DNA of 40,844 nucleotides from an uncultured Saprospiraceae bacterium. GTDB lineage: Bacteria > Bacteroidota > Bacteroidia > Chitinophagales > Saprospiraceae. The translations under genes and the position numbers were made by a program. Location of the stretch: NCBI GenBank assembly GCA_937928405.1, contig CALFWZ010000035.1, forward strand, positions 1-40,844, read 5' to 3'. Below are positions 26,737 to 34,658 of the stretch, piece after piece. Under the pieces are notes generated by a model. That model made no database searches. It saw only the letters and a list, made by a program, of their open reading frames with translations, and was not told where the DNA came from. Every line of letters starts with the position of its first letter. The first letter of the stretch is position 1.

Positions 26737-26948
26737 CTCTAATAATCTGTTACGTAAAGTTATTATTTTTTTGGAAAATAAAAAACTATTGACTTTGGAC
26801 TACAGAAGTAGTGATACTATTGCTTTTTTTAGATATGATTTAGTAATTAGACTTAGAGAAACATTATTCAGCATACAATCGTTCAAGAATTAACTCCTTG
26901 TTTTTATTCAGCTTCTTTAAGATCATTACTGAAAAACGGATTTAACGA

Positions 26949-27866
26949 ATGAATTTCAACCATATTAAAATCAGAAATAACTTAATCTTTCTAATCATTT
27001 TATTGGTATTAGGCCAAAGTGCTGGTCAGTATTTTGCTCCTGAAAAATTAATCGTTAATGCCACAGAATTAAGATTTAGAGATGGACCAAATCTAACCTC
27101 TACAATTATTGCTACGTTAGCGGATGGTGAAGTGTTGGAGTTCTTAGATTTTGTTAATCATTCGGAACCAAGCTATATTTACTATGAGCGATTGAATGAT
27201 ATTTGGTTAAAAGTAAAAAGAGAACGAACTGGAAATATTGGTTATGTATATGGTACATATGTTCGTCCGGCAAATACTGGATTTAAGTATGGACAAGATT
27301 GCCATAGAGTGCCGCTATTAAATTGGTATGGAATTCATTTAAAAAATGAAATTCCTATTTTGAGTGAAGTATATCCTGAAATTGAAGGTGGTAAATGGAT
27401 GCCAATTATAATTGATCAGACAAGGGCGTATTTTTATTTTGGAACAAAAGATAAATATAAGGTAGGTCCTGTCGTTGGAGACGTTTTTCATAACGAACGA
27501 CTTTTATACGCAAGAGAGGGCGAGCCAGGCCGAATTGAGGATTCAAAAGGGAATATTATAACGCTGGATGTTTGCCATGATTTTAGTATAGTTGATAACA
27601 AACCAACGAATATTGAAGAAAGGCTGACCTTACGTATCATCAATTCAGATAAAAAAGAAATTCTTTTTCAAGAACTTACCGAGCAATTTCAACATGCTGG
27701 CACCTTAGGTTTTAGGATTCATTTTGTAGGAGACATTAATTCAGATACGGTACCTGAAATATTTATGACTCCTATTAACGAAAAAGGCGGAAGGAACTTG
27801 TGGTTCATTTCGAATCATCTGAAAATTGAGTTGCAAAGTATCACCTACTACGGAACAGGATGTTAG
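26949..27866 (+). CDS. Exported SH3-like domain protein, function unknown
   Basis: A 305-aa protein with an N-terminal hydrophobic signal (about residues 8-26, NNLIFLIILLVLGQSAGQ). A bacterial SH3-like domain follows (about 30-100, LIVNATELRFRDGPNLTSTIIATLADGE being the typical beginning of SH3_3). The C-terminal two thirds have no motif that I recognise, except a DINSDTVPEIFM segment resembling the acidic loop of integrin-like or FG-GAP repeats. Bacterial SH3-like domains usually bind cell-wall peptides or serve as targeting modules. It is convergent with the thioredoxin-fold gene, with 54 bp between the stops and no obvious terminator, so the transcripts may overlap. Confidence 0.7.
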   Translation: MNFNHIKIRNNLIFLIILLVLGQSAGQYFAPEKLIVNATELRFRDGPNLTSTIIATLADGEVLEFLDFVNHSEPSYIYYERLNDIWLKVKRERTGNIGYVYGTYVRPANTGFKYGQDCHRVPLLNWYGIHLKNEIPILSEVYPEIEGGKWMPIIIDQTRAYFYFGTKDKYKVGPVVGDVFHNERLLYAREGEPGRIEDSKGNIITLDVCHDFSIVDNKPTNIEERLTLRIINSDKKEILFQELTEQFQHAGTLGFRIHFVGDINSDTVPEIFMTPINEKGGRNLWFISNHLKIELQSITYYGTGC

Positions 27867-27920
27867 GAGTAACCCAAAAAAATGGATAAACCCCTAATTT
27901 CTTGACCAGTTCAAACCAAT

Positions 27921-29384
27921 CTACTTATTCTCAAGGCTTTCTTTCAGCTTACGGTTGTCCTCTTCGATGATTTGATCCATGACCTCTTCGAGTTGCTCTG
28001 CTCCGATCCTATTTATTAAAATCTTTTTGTCTTTATCGAGAATAAAAATTCGTGGCGTAATCCGGGTATCATATTTAGCGGTAAACTTCGATAAATTACC
28101 AGGGTCTACCACGTTAATCCAATCTTCCATCTCTTTTTCATGGACATACTTCCAACATTCCTCCATGTCTTTTTCTTTCATTTTTACGCAAGTCCCTAAA
28201 ATCTTTACGCCTTTATCTTTAAATTTTTTGTAGAATTCAATGACGTGCGGGGTTGATTTTTTACAGTGGCTACAATCATACCGCCAGAAGTACAAGACCG
28301 TATACTGGCTTTCGATATCATAGAGAGAAATTTTACTACCATCTTCTTTTCTCATTTCAATGTTCATCGCTCGGCGACCAATCAGGGTAGGGCGTCGTCG
28401 TTGAGATTCTAACATTATTTTTTCGAGTTGTTCCTTCTCCAACCAAGGAGCCATTCCTCGCGCATAATAATTATCCACCAAATGTACATAGACCGCATCC
28501 ATTCCGATCTTAGTCTGTGCTTCTTCGGCGTATTGGTTGAGTAACTGACTTAGGTAGTACCGGAAAGTTTTTTGAACTGGTTTGACTTTATTTAAAATAT
28601 AATCCACCGCTACAATAATCGAATCAGGGGTAGCAGGAGTCAATTGATCGAGGTAGTAGTTTACTTTTTTGGGCAACATTGGATTTCGATAGAGGCTGGA
28701 ATCCGTAAAATCAACATTCTCAAAAAAATGATTTTTTCTAAACATATACCGTTGAAATTGTACATCACTCTCTGAACCAGTAAATTCAGGAATCTCTGTT
28801 TCAAAACCAAACTTAATCCAAGTCGCCACTTGAGAATTTGGATTATTTTTTACTAACTGCTTTTGATAGGTTTTCACACTATTATTGACCTCTTGCAATT
28901 TTTTCTGTAGTTCTTCAATGGGTTTGTCTTCCGCCTGGGCTGCTTTTATTTCTTCCTGTAAAGCACGAGCTTGTGGACCTTTGGTGGATAGAAAGTTGAC
29001 ATATTCGTAAAACAATTTATTGGCGCGAGAGCCATCGATGACAAAAGCCTGTTCATCGAGCTTGGCGTAATTGGCCTTTAAAGTGAAATTTTGATTGTCT
29101 GAATCGACAAAGATCTGAATGAATTTATTGTCAGGTGGTAGCACAATTAGATATACACCCGCTTCTAGTTGATCTTCACCAGAAAAAACAACAAGACCGT
29201 CTTTCATGGCGACGGTATCTAAAATATAAGGAGTGTCACCGATATATCCTGCGAGATAAGCTTCGGTCTGGTCAAAATTTTCAATTTCCACGGAAATTTT
29301 ATAACCACCTTCAGTGGCTAATAAGGGCGAAAATGTTAAAGAGGTAACAAAAAGAATAAGTAACGTTAAAGTTCTTAACATCAT
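27921..29384 (-). CDS. Periplasmic thioredoxin-fold protein (TlpA-like) with DUF4369-type N-terminus
   Basis: A 487-aa exported protein with a signal peptide (about 1-23, SPLLATEGG). The N-terminal beta domain (about 25-135) resembles DUF4369. A helical DUF5106-like middle region (about 135-340) comes next, and a C-terminal thioredoxin fold (about 340-475). The redox motif is C371-S-H-C374 in YFWRYDCSHCKKSTP, and the cis-proline loop reads TRITPRIFIL. The domain set is widespread in Bacteroidota and probably reduces or isomerises disulfides in the periplasm. It is divergent from icd, with a perfect 14-bp palindrome between them. It has no clear terminator of its own. Confidence 0.86.
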   Translation of the reverse strand: MMLRTLTLLILFVTSLTFSPLLATEGGYKISVEIENFDQTEAYLAGYIGDTPYILDTVAMKDGLVVFSGEDQLEAGVYLIVLPPDNKFIQIFVDSDNQNFTLKANYAKLDEQAFVIDGSRANKLFYEYVNFLSTKGPQARALQEEIKAAQAEDKPIEELQKKLQEVNNSVKTYQKQLVKNNPNSQVATWIKFGFETEIPEFTGSESDVQFQRYMFRKNHFFENVDFTDSSLYRNPMLPKKVNYYLDQLTPATPDSIIVAVDYILNKVKPVQKTFRYYLSQLLNQYAEEAQTKIGMDAVYVHLVDNYYARGMAPWLEKEQLEKIMLESQRRRPTLIGRRAMNIEMRKEDGSKISLYDIESQYTVLYFWRYDCSHCKKSTPHVIEFYKKFKDKGVKILGTCVKMKEKDMEECWKYVHEKEMEDWINVVDPGNLSKFTAKYDTRITPRIFILDKDKKILINRIGAEQLEEVMDQIIEEDNRKLKESLENK

Positions 29385-29427
29385 AAGAGATTATTTTTTA
29401 AATAAAGGCCAAAAATACGAATCTGTT

Positions 29428-29441
29428 GTCACAATTGTGAC
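29428..29441. promoter_or_regulatory. Perfect 14-bp palindrome between the thioredoxin-fold gene and icd
   Basis: GTCACAATTGTGAC lies 44 bp upstream of the minus-strand gene start and about 72 bp upstream of the icd -7 box. Symmetry and location suggest an operator for a dimeric regulator acting on one or both genes. The half-site GTCACAA resembles no factor site that I can name with confidence. Confidence 0.5.
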
Positions 29442-29512
29442 GTAGAGATAACTTGAAAAGGGTGTTAATTATTTTTTAAAAAGAAGATTCCCCATATAAG
29501 GAATAAAATTTT

Positions 29513-29520
29513 TACATTTG
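29513..29520 (+). promoter_or_regulatory. Candidate -7 box of the icd promoter
   Basis: TACATTTG matches TAnnTTTG exactly and lies 67 nt before the icd ATG. A clear TTTG at the -33 position is missing; the region reads GATTCC there. The leader would be about 60 nt long. Confidence 0.5.
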
Positions 29521-29587
29521 CAGGAATTTTCTATAAAAATTTAATAATCAATTATCTAACCGGTATAATCACAAAATTTCATAAAAA

Positions 29588-30853
29588 ATGAGTGGACAGA
29601 AAATCACTTTTAAAAATAACAAGTTACACGTTCCTGATAATCCAATTATTCCTTTTATAGAAGGAGATGGTATTGGTCCCGACATTTGGGCTGCGGCAGT
29701 TAAGGTTTTTGACGCAGCAGTAAAGAAAGCTTATAAAGGAAAGCGAAAAATAGCATGGCAGGAGATATTAGTAGGGCAAAAAGCCTTTGACAAAACTGGA
29801 AAGTGGTTGCCAACTGAATCCCTTCGTGAAATCAAGAAAAATAAAGTTGCTATCAAAGGACCGCTTACTACTCCAGTTGGAGGAGGTATTCGTTCTCTTA
29901 ACGTAGCATTGCGACAAAAATTAGATTTGTATGCTTGTGTTCGTCCAGTAGTATACTTTAAAGGAGTTCCTTCTCCTGTTAAGCGTCCACAAGATGTTGA
30001 CATGGTCATCTTCCGAGAGAATACAGAAGATATCTATGCTGGTATAGAATACTTGCATGGCACTGCCAAGCTTAAAAAACTAAGAAAGTTTCTTATTGAA
30101 GACATGAAAGCCAAAGGTATTCGTTTCCCTGAGACAGTTTCTCTTGGTGTTAAACCAGTTTCCAAAGAAGGAACAGAGCGTTTGGTTCGTGCTTCTATTG
30201 AGCATGCCATTAAAGAGGGCTTGCCATCTGTTACCTTGGTGCACAAGGGGAATATCATGAAATTTACGGAAGGTAAATTCAAAGAGTTGGGATATGAATT
30301 AGCTGAGCGCGAATATGGTGACAAAGTTTGGACTTGGGCGCAGTATGATAGAATAGCTGCTAAAAGTGGAAAGGCAAAAGCCAACAAAATGCAGGAAAAA
30401 GCACTAGCAAAAGGTGCTATCCTTATCAAAGATGTGATTGCTGATGCATTTTTACAGCAGATCATTTTAAGACCTTCCGAATATTCTGTGATAGCAACGC
30501 TTAACCTTAATGGAGATTATATTTCTGATGCCCTAGCTGCTCAGGTAGGAGGAATTGGAATTGCACCTGGTGCTAATATCAACTACGATACTGGAATCGC
30601 TATCTTTGAAGCAACGCACGGTACAGCGCCTAAATACGCTGGATTAGACAAAGTAAACCCAAGCTCTGTGATTCTATCAGGAGAAATGATGTTCCGCTAC
30701 TTAGGTTGGAACGAAGCGGCAGATCTAATCGTAAAAGGAGTTGGAAAAGTCATCCGATCGAAGCGTGTAACTTATGATTTTGAACGATTAATGAAAGGAG
30801 CTAAGCTTTTAAAATGTTCTCAATTCGGTAAAGAAATTATTAAGAATATGTAA
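29588..30853 (+). CDS. icd: NADP-dependent isocitrate dehydrogenase
   Basis: A 421-aa enzyme of the TCA cycle that oxidises isocitrate to 2-oxoglutarate and CO2 with reduction of NADP. Residue for residue it follows the E. coli Icd pattern with an offset of 10: S103, N105, R109, R119, R143 and Y150 bind isocitrate, S103 being equivalent to the regulatory phosphoserine 113. The [14 protein letters not shown] metal region and the [13 protein letters not shown]-binding segment, with KY as in NADP-specific enzymes, are present. It is followed by a strong terminator and has a -7 box at 29513-29520. It is a stand-alone gene; other TCA genes are not in the window. Confidence 0.95.
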   Translation: MSGQKITFKNNKLHVPDNPIIPFIEGDGIGPDIWAAAVKVFDAAVKKAYKGKRKIAWQEILVGQKAFDKTGKWLPTESLREIKKNKVAIKGPLTTPVGGGIRSLNVALRQKLDLYACVRPVVYFKGVPSPVKRPQDVDMVIFRENTEDIYAGIEYLHGTAKLKKLRKFLIEDMKAKGIRFPETVSLGVKPVSKEGTERLVRASIEHAIKEGLPSVTLVHKGNIMKFTEGKFKELGYELAEREYGDKVWTWAQYDRIAAKSGKAKANKMQEKALAKGAILIKDVIADAFLQQIILRPSEYSVIATLNLNGDYISDALAAQVGGIGIAPGANINYDTGIAIFEATHGTAPKYAGLDKVNPSSVILSGEMMFRYLGWNEAADLIVKGVGKVIRSKRVTYDFERLMKGAKLLKCSQFGKEIIKNM

Positions 30854-30887
30854 AAATTTGAATCACATTCAATGAAATAAACGAGTG

Positions 30888-30923
30888 ACACTCCGCTATT
30901 AATAGCGGAGTGTTTTTTTTTTT
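30888..30923 (+). terminator. Terminator after icd
   Basis: A 13-bp palindromic stem (ACACTCCGCTATT at 30888-30900 with AATAGCGGAGTGT at 30901-30913) runs into a stretch of T (30912-30923). It begins 34 nt after the stop codon. It is the clearest terminator in the window. Confidence 0.93.
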
Positions 30924-31375
30924 ATTATTTCTTTTTTTTATTAAGAAATATCTCATATATTGCACAGAATTGGAATGTAAAGCTCCCAAAAGCTGGTGAA
31001 TTTCGATAAAACCGAATTTACTCCAAAAAATATCTTTGATCCTAAGAATTACTTTTCAATTCGCACCAAATCGATTTCAACACGTACTTATAACCTAAGA
31101 TTTTACTTGTTCAGTTTTATATAATATAACTGGATACTAGTAAATGCAGTATTTAGAGCCTAACTGTTTAATTGACAGGCACGATAATGCCCCTTGATTA
31201 AAATATAATTTGGGTAATTACCATTATAGGCCAAACAATAACCCATTAAACGAGACCTTTTTGAAAGAATATTACAAACCAACCAGGGGTTGTAACATAT
31301 TTTCCTGTGTAAGTACTTTTTTTCAAATAATTTATTAAGAAACAATTTATTAATCTCTCATAAAATCTTAAAGAC
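30924..31375. other. Intergenic stretch with a possible promoter for the 327-aa T9SS gene
   Basis: About 450 bp without a convincing gene; a 61-codon minus-strand frame at 31160-31345 has no features of a protein. A possible promoter lies near the right end: TTG at 31290-31292, 21 bp, then TACTTTTT (31314-31321, seven of eight to TAnnTTTG). That would give a leader of about 50 nt. Beyond that I see nothing. Confidence 0.35.
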
Positions 31376-32359
31376 ATGCGTAATTTTTTACAATTATTTT
31401 TTATGTTAGGCCTATTTATGGCTACTTCCCTTGATTTATCTGCCCAAGTGGCCTTAACTGGTAGTGTATCCTATACTAATGGTACCTTCACCTATAGTTC
31501 TGGTAATACATCTCCTTACCGAGTTTGTCCTAATGTACCAATTAGTTTAAGCCCTGGTAGTGCAACTAGTGCTTGTGCTGGACGTGGCGGTGTAGCTCGT
31601 GCATTTTATGTAGCAGGTAGTACTGGAGGAGGAGACCAGGTAGAAATTACTCCAGCTCAACCAGGCAATATTGTTCGTACGAATGTTCCAGGTTATTACC
31701 GTTTCTGTGTACGTTGTAATAATGGTGATATGATTGAAAGTGCTCCAATTTTCTTTACTCCAAGTTCAAGAACTGAAGAAGGTGAGGCATGTTCTTCTGC
31801 GATTTTACCAGTTGAATTGACTTCTTTCAAAGGAAATGATGTGGAAGCCGGTATCGTTCTAGATTGGACAACTGATTCTGAAGTAAACAATGAAGGATTT
31901 GAAGTTGAATTCAGCTTAGATGCCCGTTCTTTCGAAACAATTGCTTTTGTAAGTGGTAATGGTACGACCAACGAAACGCAGAATTATTCTTATACCCACA
32001 AAACTAATCGCCCAGGTAGCTTATACTACCGATTAAAGCAAATGGATTTTGATGGTGCTTACGAATACTCTGATGTGATTGAAGTAATGCGTGAAAAGAA
32101 TAATAATGGAAACATTGTTATCTTCCCTAATCCTGCTCATGAAGCTTTTACCATCACGGTATCAAACCCAGATCGTTTAAATTCTTCTGTTAAGGTTACC
32201 GACTTGTTAGGAAAAGTTGTTTTTGAAGCATCTTTCCAAGCTGATGAAGCACCAGACTTTTTCGAAAAAGAAATTTCTAGCTTGACTCAGCAAATGTATA
32301 TCGTAACTACTAGAATTGGTACGGAAATAACCAGCCACCAAGTAGCAAATATGAACTAA
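31376..32359 (+). CDS. T9SS type A surface protein, small
   Basis: A 327-aa exported protein: signal peptide (about 1-23, DLSAQ), an N-terminal domain of about 110 residues with four cysteines (about C40, C57, C102 and C105), the stalk module (about 142-240, VELTSFKGNDVEAGIVLDW through YYRLKQMDFDG), and a T9SS type A tail (about 245-327, FPNPAHEAF). The N-terminal domain resembles no family that I can name. Because it is small and has the same last two modules as the larger surface proteins, it may be a simple displayed binding domain. It is followed by a terminator shared with the convergent Fe-S protein gene. Confidence 0.8.
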   Translation: MRNFLQLFFMLGLFMATSLDLSAQVALTGSVSYTNGTFTYSSGNTSPYRVCPNVPISLSPGSATSACAGRGGVARAFYVAGSTGGGDQVEITPAQPGNIVRTNVPGYYRFCVRCNNGDMIESAPIFFTPSSRTEEGEACSSAILPVELTSFKGNDVEAGIVLDWTTDSEVNNEGFEVEFSLDARSFETIAFVSGNGTTNETQNYSYTHKTNRPGSLYYRLKQMDFDGAYEYSDVIEVMREKNNNGNIVIFPNPAHEAFTITVSNPDRLNSSVKVTDLLGKVVFEASFQADEAPDFFEKEISSLTQQMYIVTTRIGTEITSHQVANMN

Positions 32360-32381
32360 GCTAATATTTAATGATCAGCAT

Positions 32382-32421
32382 AAAAAAATCCGTCCCGAAA
32401 ATTTTCGGGACGGATTTTTTT
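32382..32421 (+). terminator. Bidirectional terminator between the T9SS and Fe-S protein genes
   Basis: A fully palindromic stem of about 20 bp (32382-32401 with 32402-32421, core ATCCGTCCCGAAAA) has A-tracts and T-tracts on both sides, so it works on both strands. It serves both the 327-aa gene (stop 32359) and the minus-strand Fe-S gene (stop 32442). Confidence 0.9.
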
Positions 32422-32441
32422 TATTAAAGAAAAAATAAGTC

Positions 32442-32798
32442 TTACGCAGAAAAAGAGGTTCCACAACCACAACTTTCCTTGGCGTTGGGATTATTAAAGG
32501 TAAATCCACGGTTGTTCAATCCTTCTAACCAATCTATCTCAATTCCTAAAAGGTAAATGGCATGTGCTTTTTCCATAAAGACACGCATTCCATTCACTTC
32601 GTAAACATCATCGTTTTCTTTTTTCTCGTCAAATCCAAGAATATAGGAAAACCCAGAGCAACCACCTCCCTTTACACCAACCCGCAAACCATGATTCTCA
32701 GAAACCTTTTGTTCTTCCATAATTCTGCGAAGGTGCTTCACAGCTCCATCTGTTAGGGTCAAAGGTTGTATTGTCGTTTTTTCTTTGGTATCGTTCAT
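32442..32798 (-). CDS. HesB/IscA-type iron-sulfur cluster assembly or insertion protein
   Basis: A 118-aa A-type carrier that delivers Fe-S clusters to target proteins. The three family cysteines are present: C47 in GGGCSGFSY, and C110 and C112 in ESCGCGTSF. The spacing and length are typical of IscA, ErpA or SufA; the sequence does not clearly separate the three, so I give no symbol. No suf or isc gene is adjacent. It is divergent from the 177-aa membrane protein gene. Confidence 0.92.
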   Translation of the reverse strand: MNDTKEKTTIQPLTLTDGAVKHLRRIMEEQKVSENHGLRVGVKGGGCSGFSYILGFDEKKENDDVYEVNGMRVFMEKAHAIYLLGIEIDWLEGLNNRGFTFNNPNAKESCGCGTSFSA

Positions 32799-32943
32799 AA
32801 CTACAGATTTTATTATTTTCTAGAAAGGTGTAAAACAACTTCTTCTACAAAAGTACAGAATTTGTCGTTTAAAAGCAGCTTAATCTTACACACTTCGTAT
32901 ACTTATGTATTATTCCTTCTCAACAATAGGGAATTACGAATTG

Positions 32944-32973
32944 TTGTCATTTCAATGTCTTTCGTTACTTTTG
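32944..32973 (+). promoter_or_regulatory. Candidate promoter for the 33005-33903 gene pair
   Basis: TTG at 32944-32946, 19 bp, then TACTTTTG (32966-32973), an exact match to TAnnTTTG. The leader to the ATG at 33005 would be about 25 nt. Among the promoter-like sites in the window this is one of the two best. Confidence 0.55.
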
Positions 32974-33004
32974 TCGTCAAAATTAAGACCAATACCTATA
33001 TTTT

Positions 33005-33538
33005 ATGAATTCTTTTATTGAGGTACTCCTTGAAATTATTAAAATTACCGTTCCAGCGCTGATCGTATTTTTTACGGTGTATTACCTGATGAAACAGTAT
33101 CTGACCAGTCAATATCAACTAAAATCACTTGATTTTAAGCAGAATCAGCAATCAACGACCATTCCCTTGCGATTACAGGCTTACGAACGATTATCTTTAT
33201 TTTGTGAGAGAATCGCGATTCCTAACCTGATTTTGCGCCTGAGACAAGAAGGAATGACCGCAGGGGATCTGCGAATGTCGATGATGATCGCTACACAACA
33301 GGAATTTGAGCATAATATAACGCAACAGGTATACATCTCTGAGCAGCTTTGGCAGATCATTAAAATAGCTCGTGATGACGTGATGAACGTTGTAAGTGAA
33401 GTTTATGACCAGCAGGGAACAGATACTTCTCTCGATAATTACGTCCAAGGTTTATTTGCTCATCTGCAGAACCGAGAATTTATGCCGCTCGATAAAGCAC
33501 TCGTTGCTATTAAAAAGGAAGCTGGAATCTTGCTTTAA
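33005..33538 (+). CDS. Small membrane-anchored protein, function unknown
   Basis: A 177-aa protein with one N-terminal TM segment (about residues 10-30, IIKITVPALIVFFTVYYLM) and a soluble helical part rich in Gln, Arg and Glu (about 33-177). I do not recognise a named domain. It carries an ATG start 32 nt after a good -7 box. It lies 17 bp before the SUI1-like gene on the same strand, so the two are probably co-transcribed; this pairing may hint at a translation-related or membrane-associated role, which is inference only. Confidence 0.7.
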   Translation: MNSFIEVLLEIIKITVPALIVFFTVYYLMKQYLTSQYQLKSLDFKQNQQSTTIPLRLQAYERLSLFCERIAIPNLILRLRQEGMTAGDLRMSMMIATQQEFEHNITQQVYISEQLWQIIKIARDDVMNVVSEVYDQQGTDTSLDNYVQGLFAHLQNREFMPLDKALVAIKKEAGILL

Positions 33539-33555
33539 CTTAGAAATTCTATAAA

Positions 33556-33903
33556 ATGTCTAAAAAAAATAAACGTAATAATAGTCCTTTTGTATTTTCA
33601 ACTAATCCTGATTTCGTACCTCCTTCAGCAGAAGATCACGATCAGGATACGCCAGATCCGAGTGAGCAGGATTTGAGGGTCCATATTGATAGAAAACAAC
33701 GTAGAGGCAAAGAGGTGACTTTAGTAACTGGTTTCATTGGCAATGATGAGGACTTAAAACAACTTGGGAAAATGCTCAAAACCAAGTGTGGAGTAGGAGG
33801 GGCTGTCAAAAATGGAGAGATAATGATCCAAGGTAACCATCGGAAAAAGGTCATTGAGTTGCTAAAAAACGAGGGTTTTAAGGCAAAACCAGCAGGTGGA
33901 TAA
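33556..33903 (+). CDS. eIF1/SUI1-family translation initiation factor-like protein (YciH type)
   Basis: A 115-aa protein. The C-terminal SUI1 domain (about residues 40-112) has RRGKEVTLVTGF, the LKTKCGVGGAVKNGEIMIQG strand-loop-strand region, and NHRKKVIELLKNEG. This is the bacterial YciH type, thought to affect start-site fidelity in translation. The first about 35 residues are polar, acidic and disordered-looking. It is the second gene of a likely two-gene unit and is followed by an AT-rich hairpin terminator. Confidence 0.88.
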   Translation: MSKKNKRNNSPFVFSTNPDFVPPSAEDHDQDTPDPSEQDLRVHIDRKQRRGKEVTLVTGFIGNDEDLKQLGKMLKTKCGVGGAVKNGEIMIQGNHRKKVIELLKNEGFKAKPAGG

Positions 33904-33926
33904 GCTTTTTTACCATAAAAATTAAG

Positions 33927-33965
33927 AAAAAGATAAGTCATTTGATGTGATTTATCTTTTTTTAT
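33927..33965 (+). terminator. Terminator after the SUI1-like gene
   Basis: AAAAAGATAA (33927-33936) pairs with TTATCTTTTT (33952-33961) around a loop of 15 nt, followed by more T. The stem is AT-rich and thus weaker than others in the window. Confidence 0.6.
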
Positions 33966-34074
33966 GTCTTATCGTGCTGTATTTTTTTATATAAAATGAC
34001 TGAATTTTAATGAAATATAAATAATGATAATTTATATTGAATTTTTATAAATGTTACATTATTTGTTTTTTGTC

Positions 34075-34106
34075 TTTGGTTTAGGTAGAAGTCACCCGTA
34101 TATTTG
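34075..34106 (+). promoter_or_regulatory. Promoter for a candidate small RNA
   Basis: TTTG at 34075-34078, 20 bp, then TATATTTG (34099-34106). Both elements match the Bacteroidota consensus exactly and the spacing is ideal. No coding start follows within the next 150 nt; a strong terminator does. Confidence 0.65.
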
Positions 34107-34111
34107 TAGTG

Positions 34112-34261
34112 TGAGAAGGAATAAGCGGCTAAAGATCACCGAAATATCTGGTGCAAAAAAAATAAGATTAGCTTCAAGCTAATAAAGAATATATGTTCAT
34201 GGGATTATAATTTGTTGTAGTAGTTGTCTAGGCTCTTAGCCTAGACAACTTTACTTTTTTA
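34112..34261 (+). ncRNA. Candidate small RNA, about 150 nt
   Basis: A free-standing transcription unit: a consensus promoter ends at 34106 and a strong terminator closes at 34261. The terminator is a 13-bp perfect stem (AGTTGTCTAGGCT at 34222-34234 with AGCCTAGACAACT at 34238-34250, loop CTT), then a T-run at 34255-34260. Inside lie a second hairpin (ATTAGC TTCAA GCTAAT near 34173) and a CACC/GGTG pairing near 34138-34154. No ORF longer than a few codons is present. The start is estimated from the -7 box. I cannot match it to 6S, tmRNA, SRP RNA or a riboswitch; it could be a regulatory RNA or the leader-terminated attenuator of the giant gene downstream. Confidence 0.55.
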
Positions 34262-34658
34262 GGGATGACCGAAAGATCTCGAAGAGTCGAGTACGACAGT
34301 GCATTAAATTTCTCCTTTTGTTATTTCTTGAAAAGTCGAATTTTTCGCTATCTACCTCATTTTATTTTCTAATTATCAGGAAAACCTACCTAAGCACTGG
34401 CGAAGACGATACAATTGTCTTATCTTTATGGGCGGAAGAATAATATCTTTATTAACCGTTACTTCCTCTTCAAATTAGTAGAATCTTTGATCGACTAATT
34501 GTTTACCACCAATCACCATTTAAAAGTTTATTTCACCTTTCCAACTATCTATTTTATAGATATAGCAACTGGTCAGGGCTTAACGATGATTTACCCCTCC
34601 AAATACTAGAGTAACAAAGCATTCCATAAGGTCAATTACAGTTTTTTAAAACATAAAA
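34262..34658. other. Intergenic stretch upstream of the giant cytochrome gene
   Basis: I see no reliable gene. A 35-codon frame opens at 34265 (MTERSRRVEYDS...) and ends at 34372, but it has no ribosome site or clear protein character and starts only four bases past the small RNA T-run. A TATCTTTA (seven of eight to the -7 consensus) near 34446 could be a promoter for the 1873-aa gene; this is weak. Confidence 0.35.

Noticed and set aside
31160..31345. A 61-codon minus-strand frame between icd and the 327-aa gene
   Set aside because: No domain, no signal, no ribosome site; likely chance in AT-rich DNA.
32766..33008. An 80-codon plus-strand frame over the start of the IscA-type gene
   Set aside because: It overlaps a well-supported minus-strand gene and a promoter region, and its translation looks random.
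34265..34372. A 35-codon frame right after the small RNA terminator
   Set aside because: It starts four bases after a T-run, has no ribosome site and no recognisable protein character.
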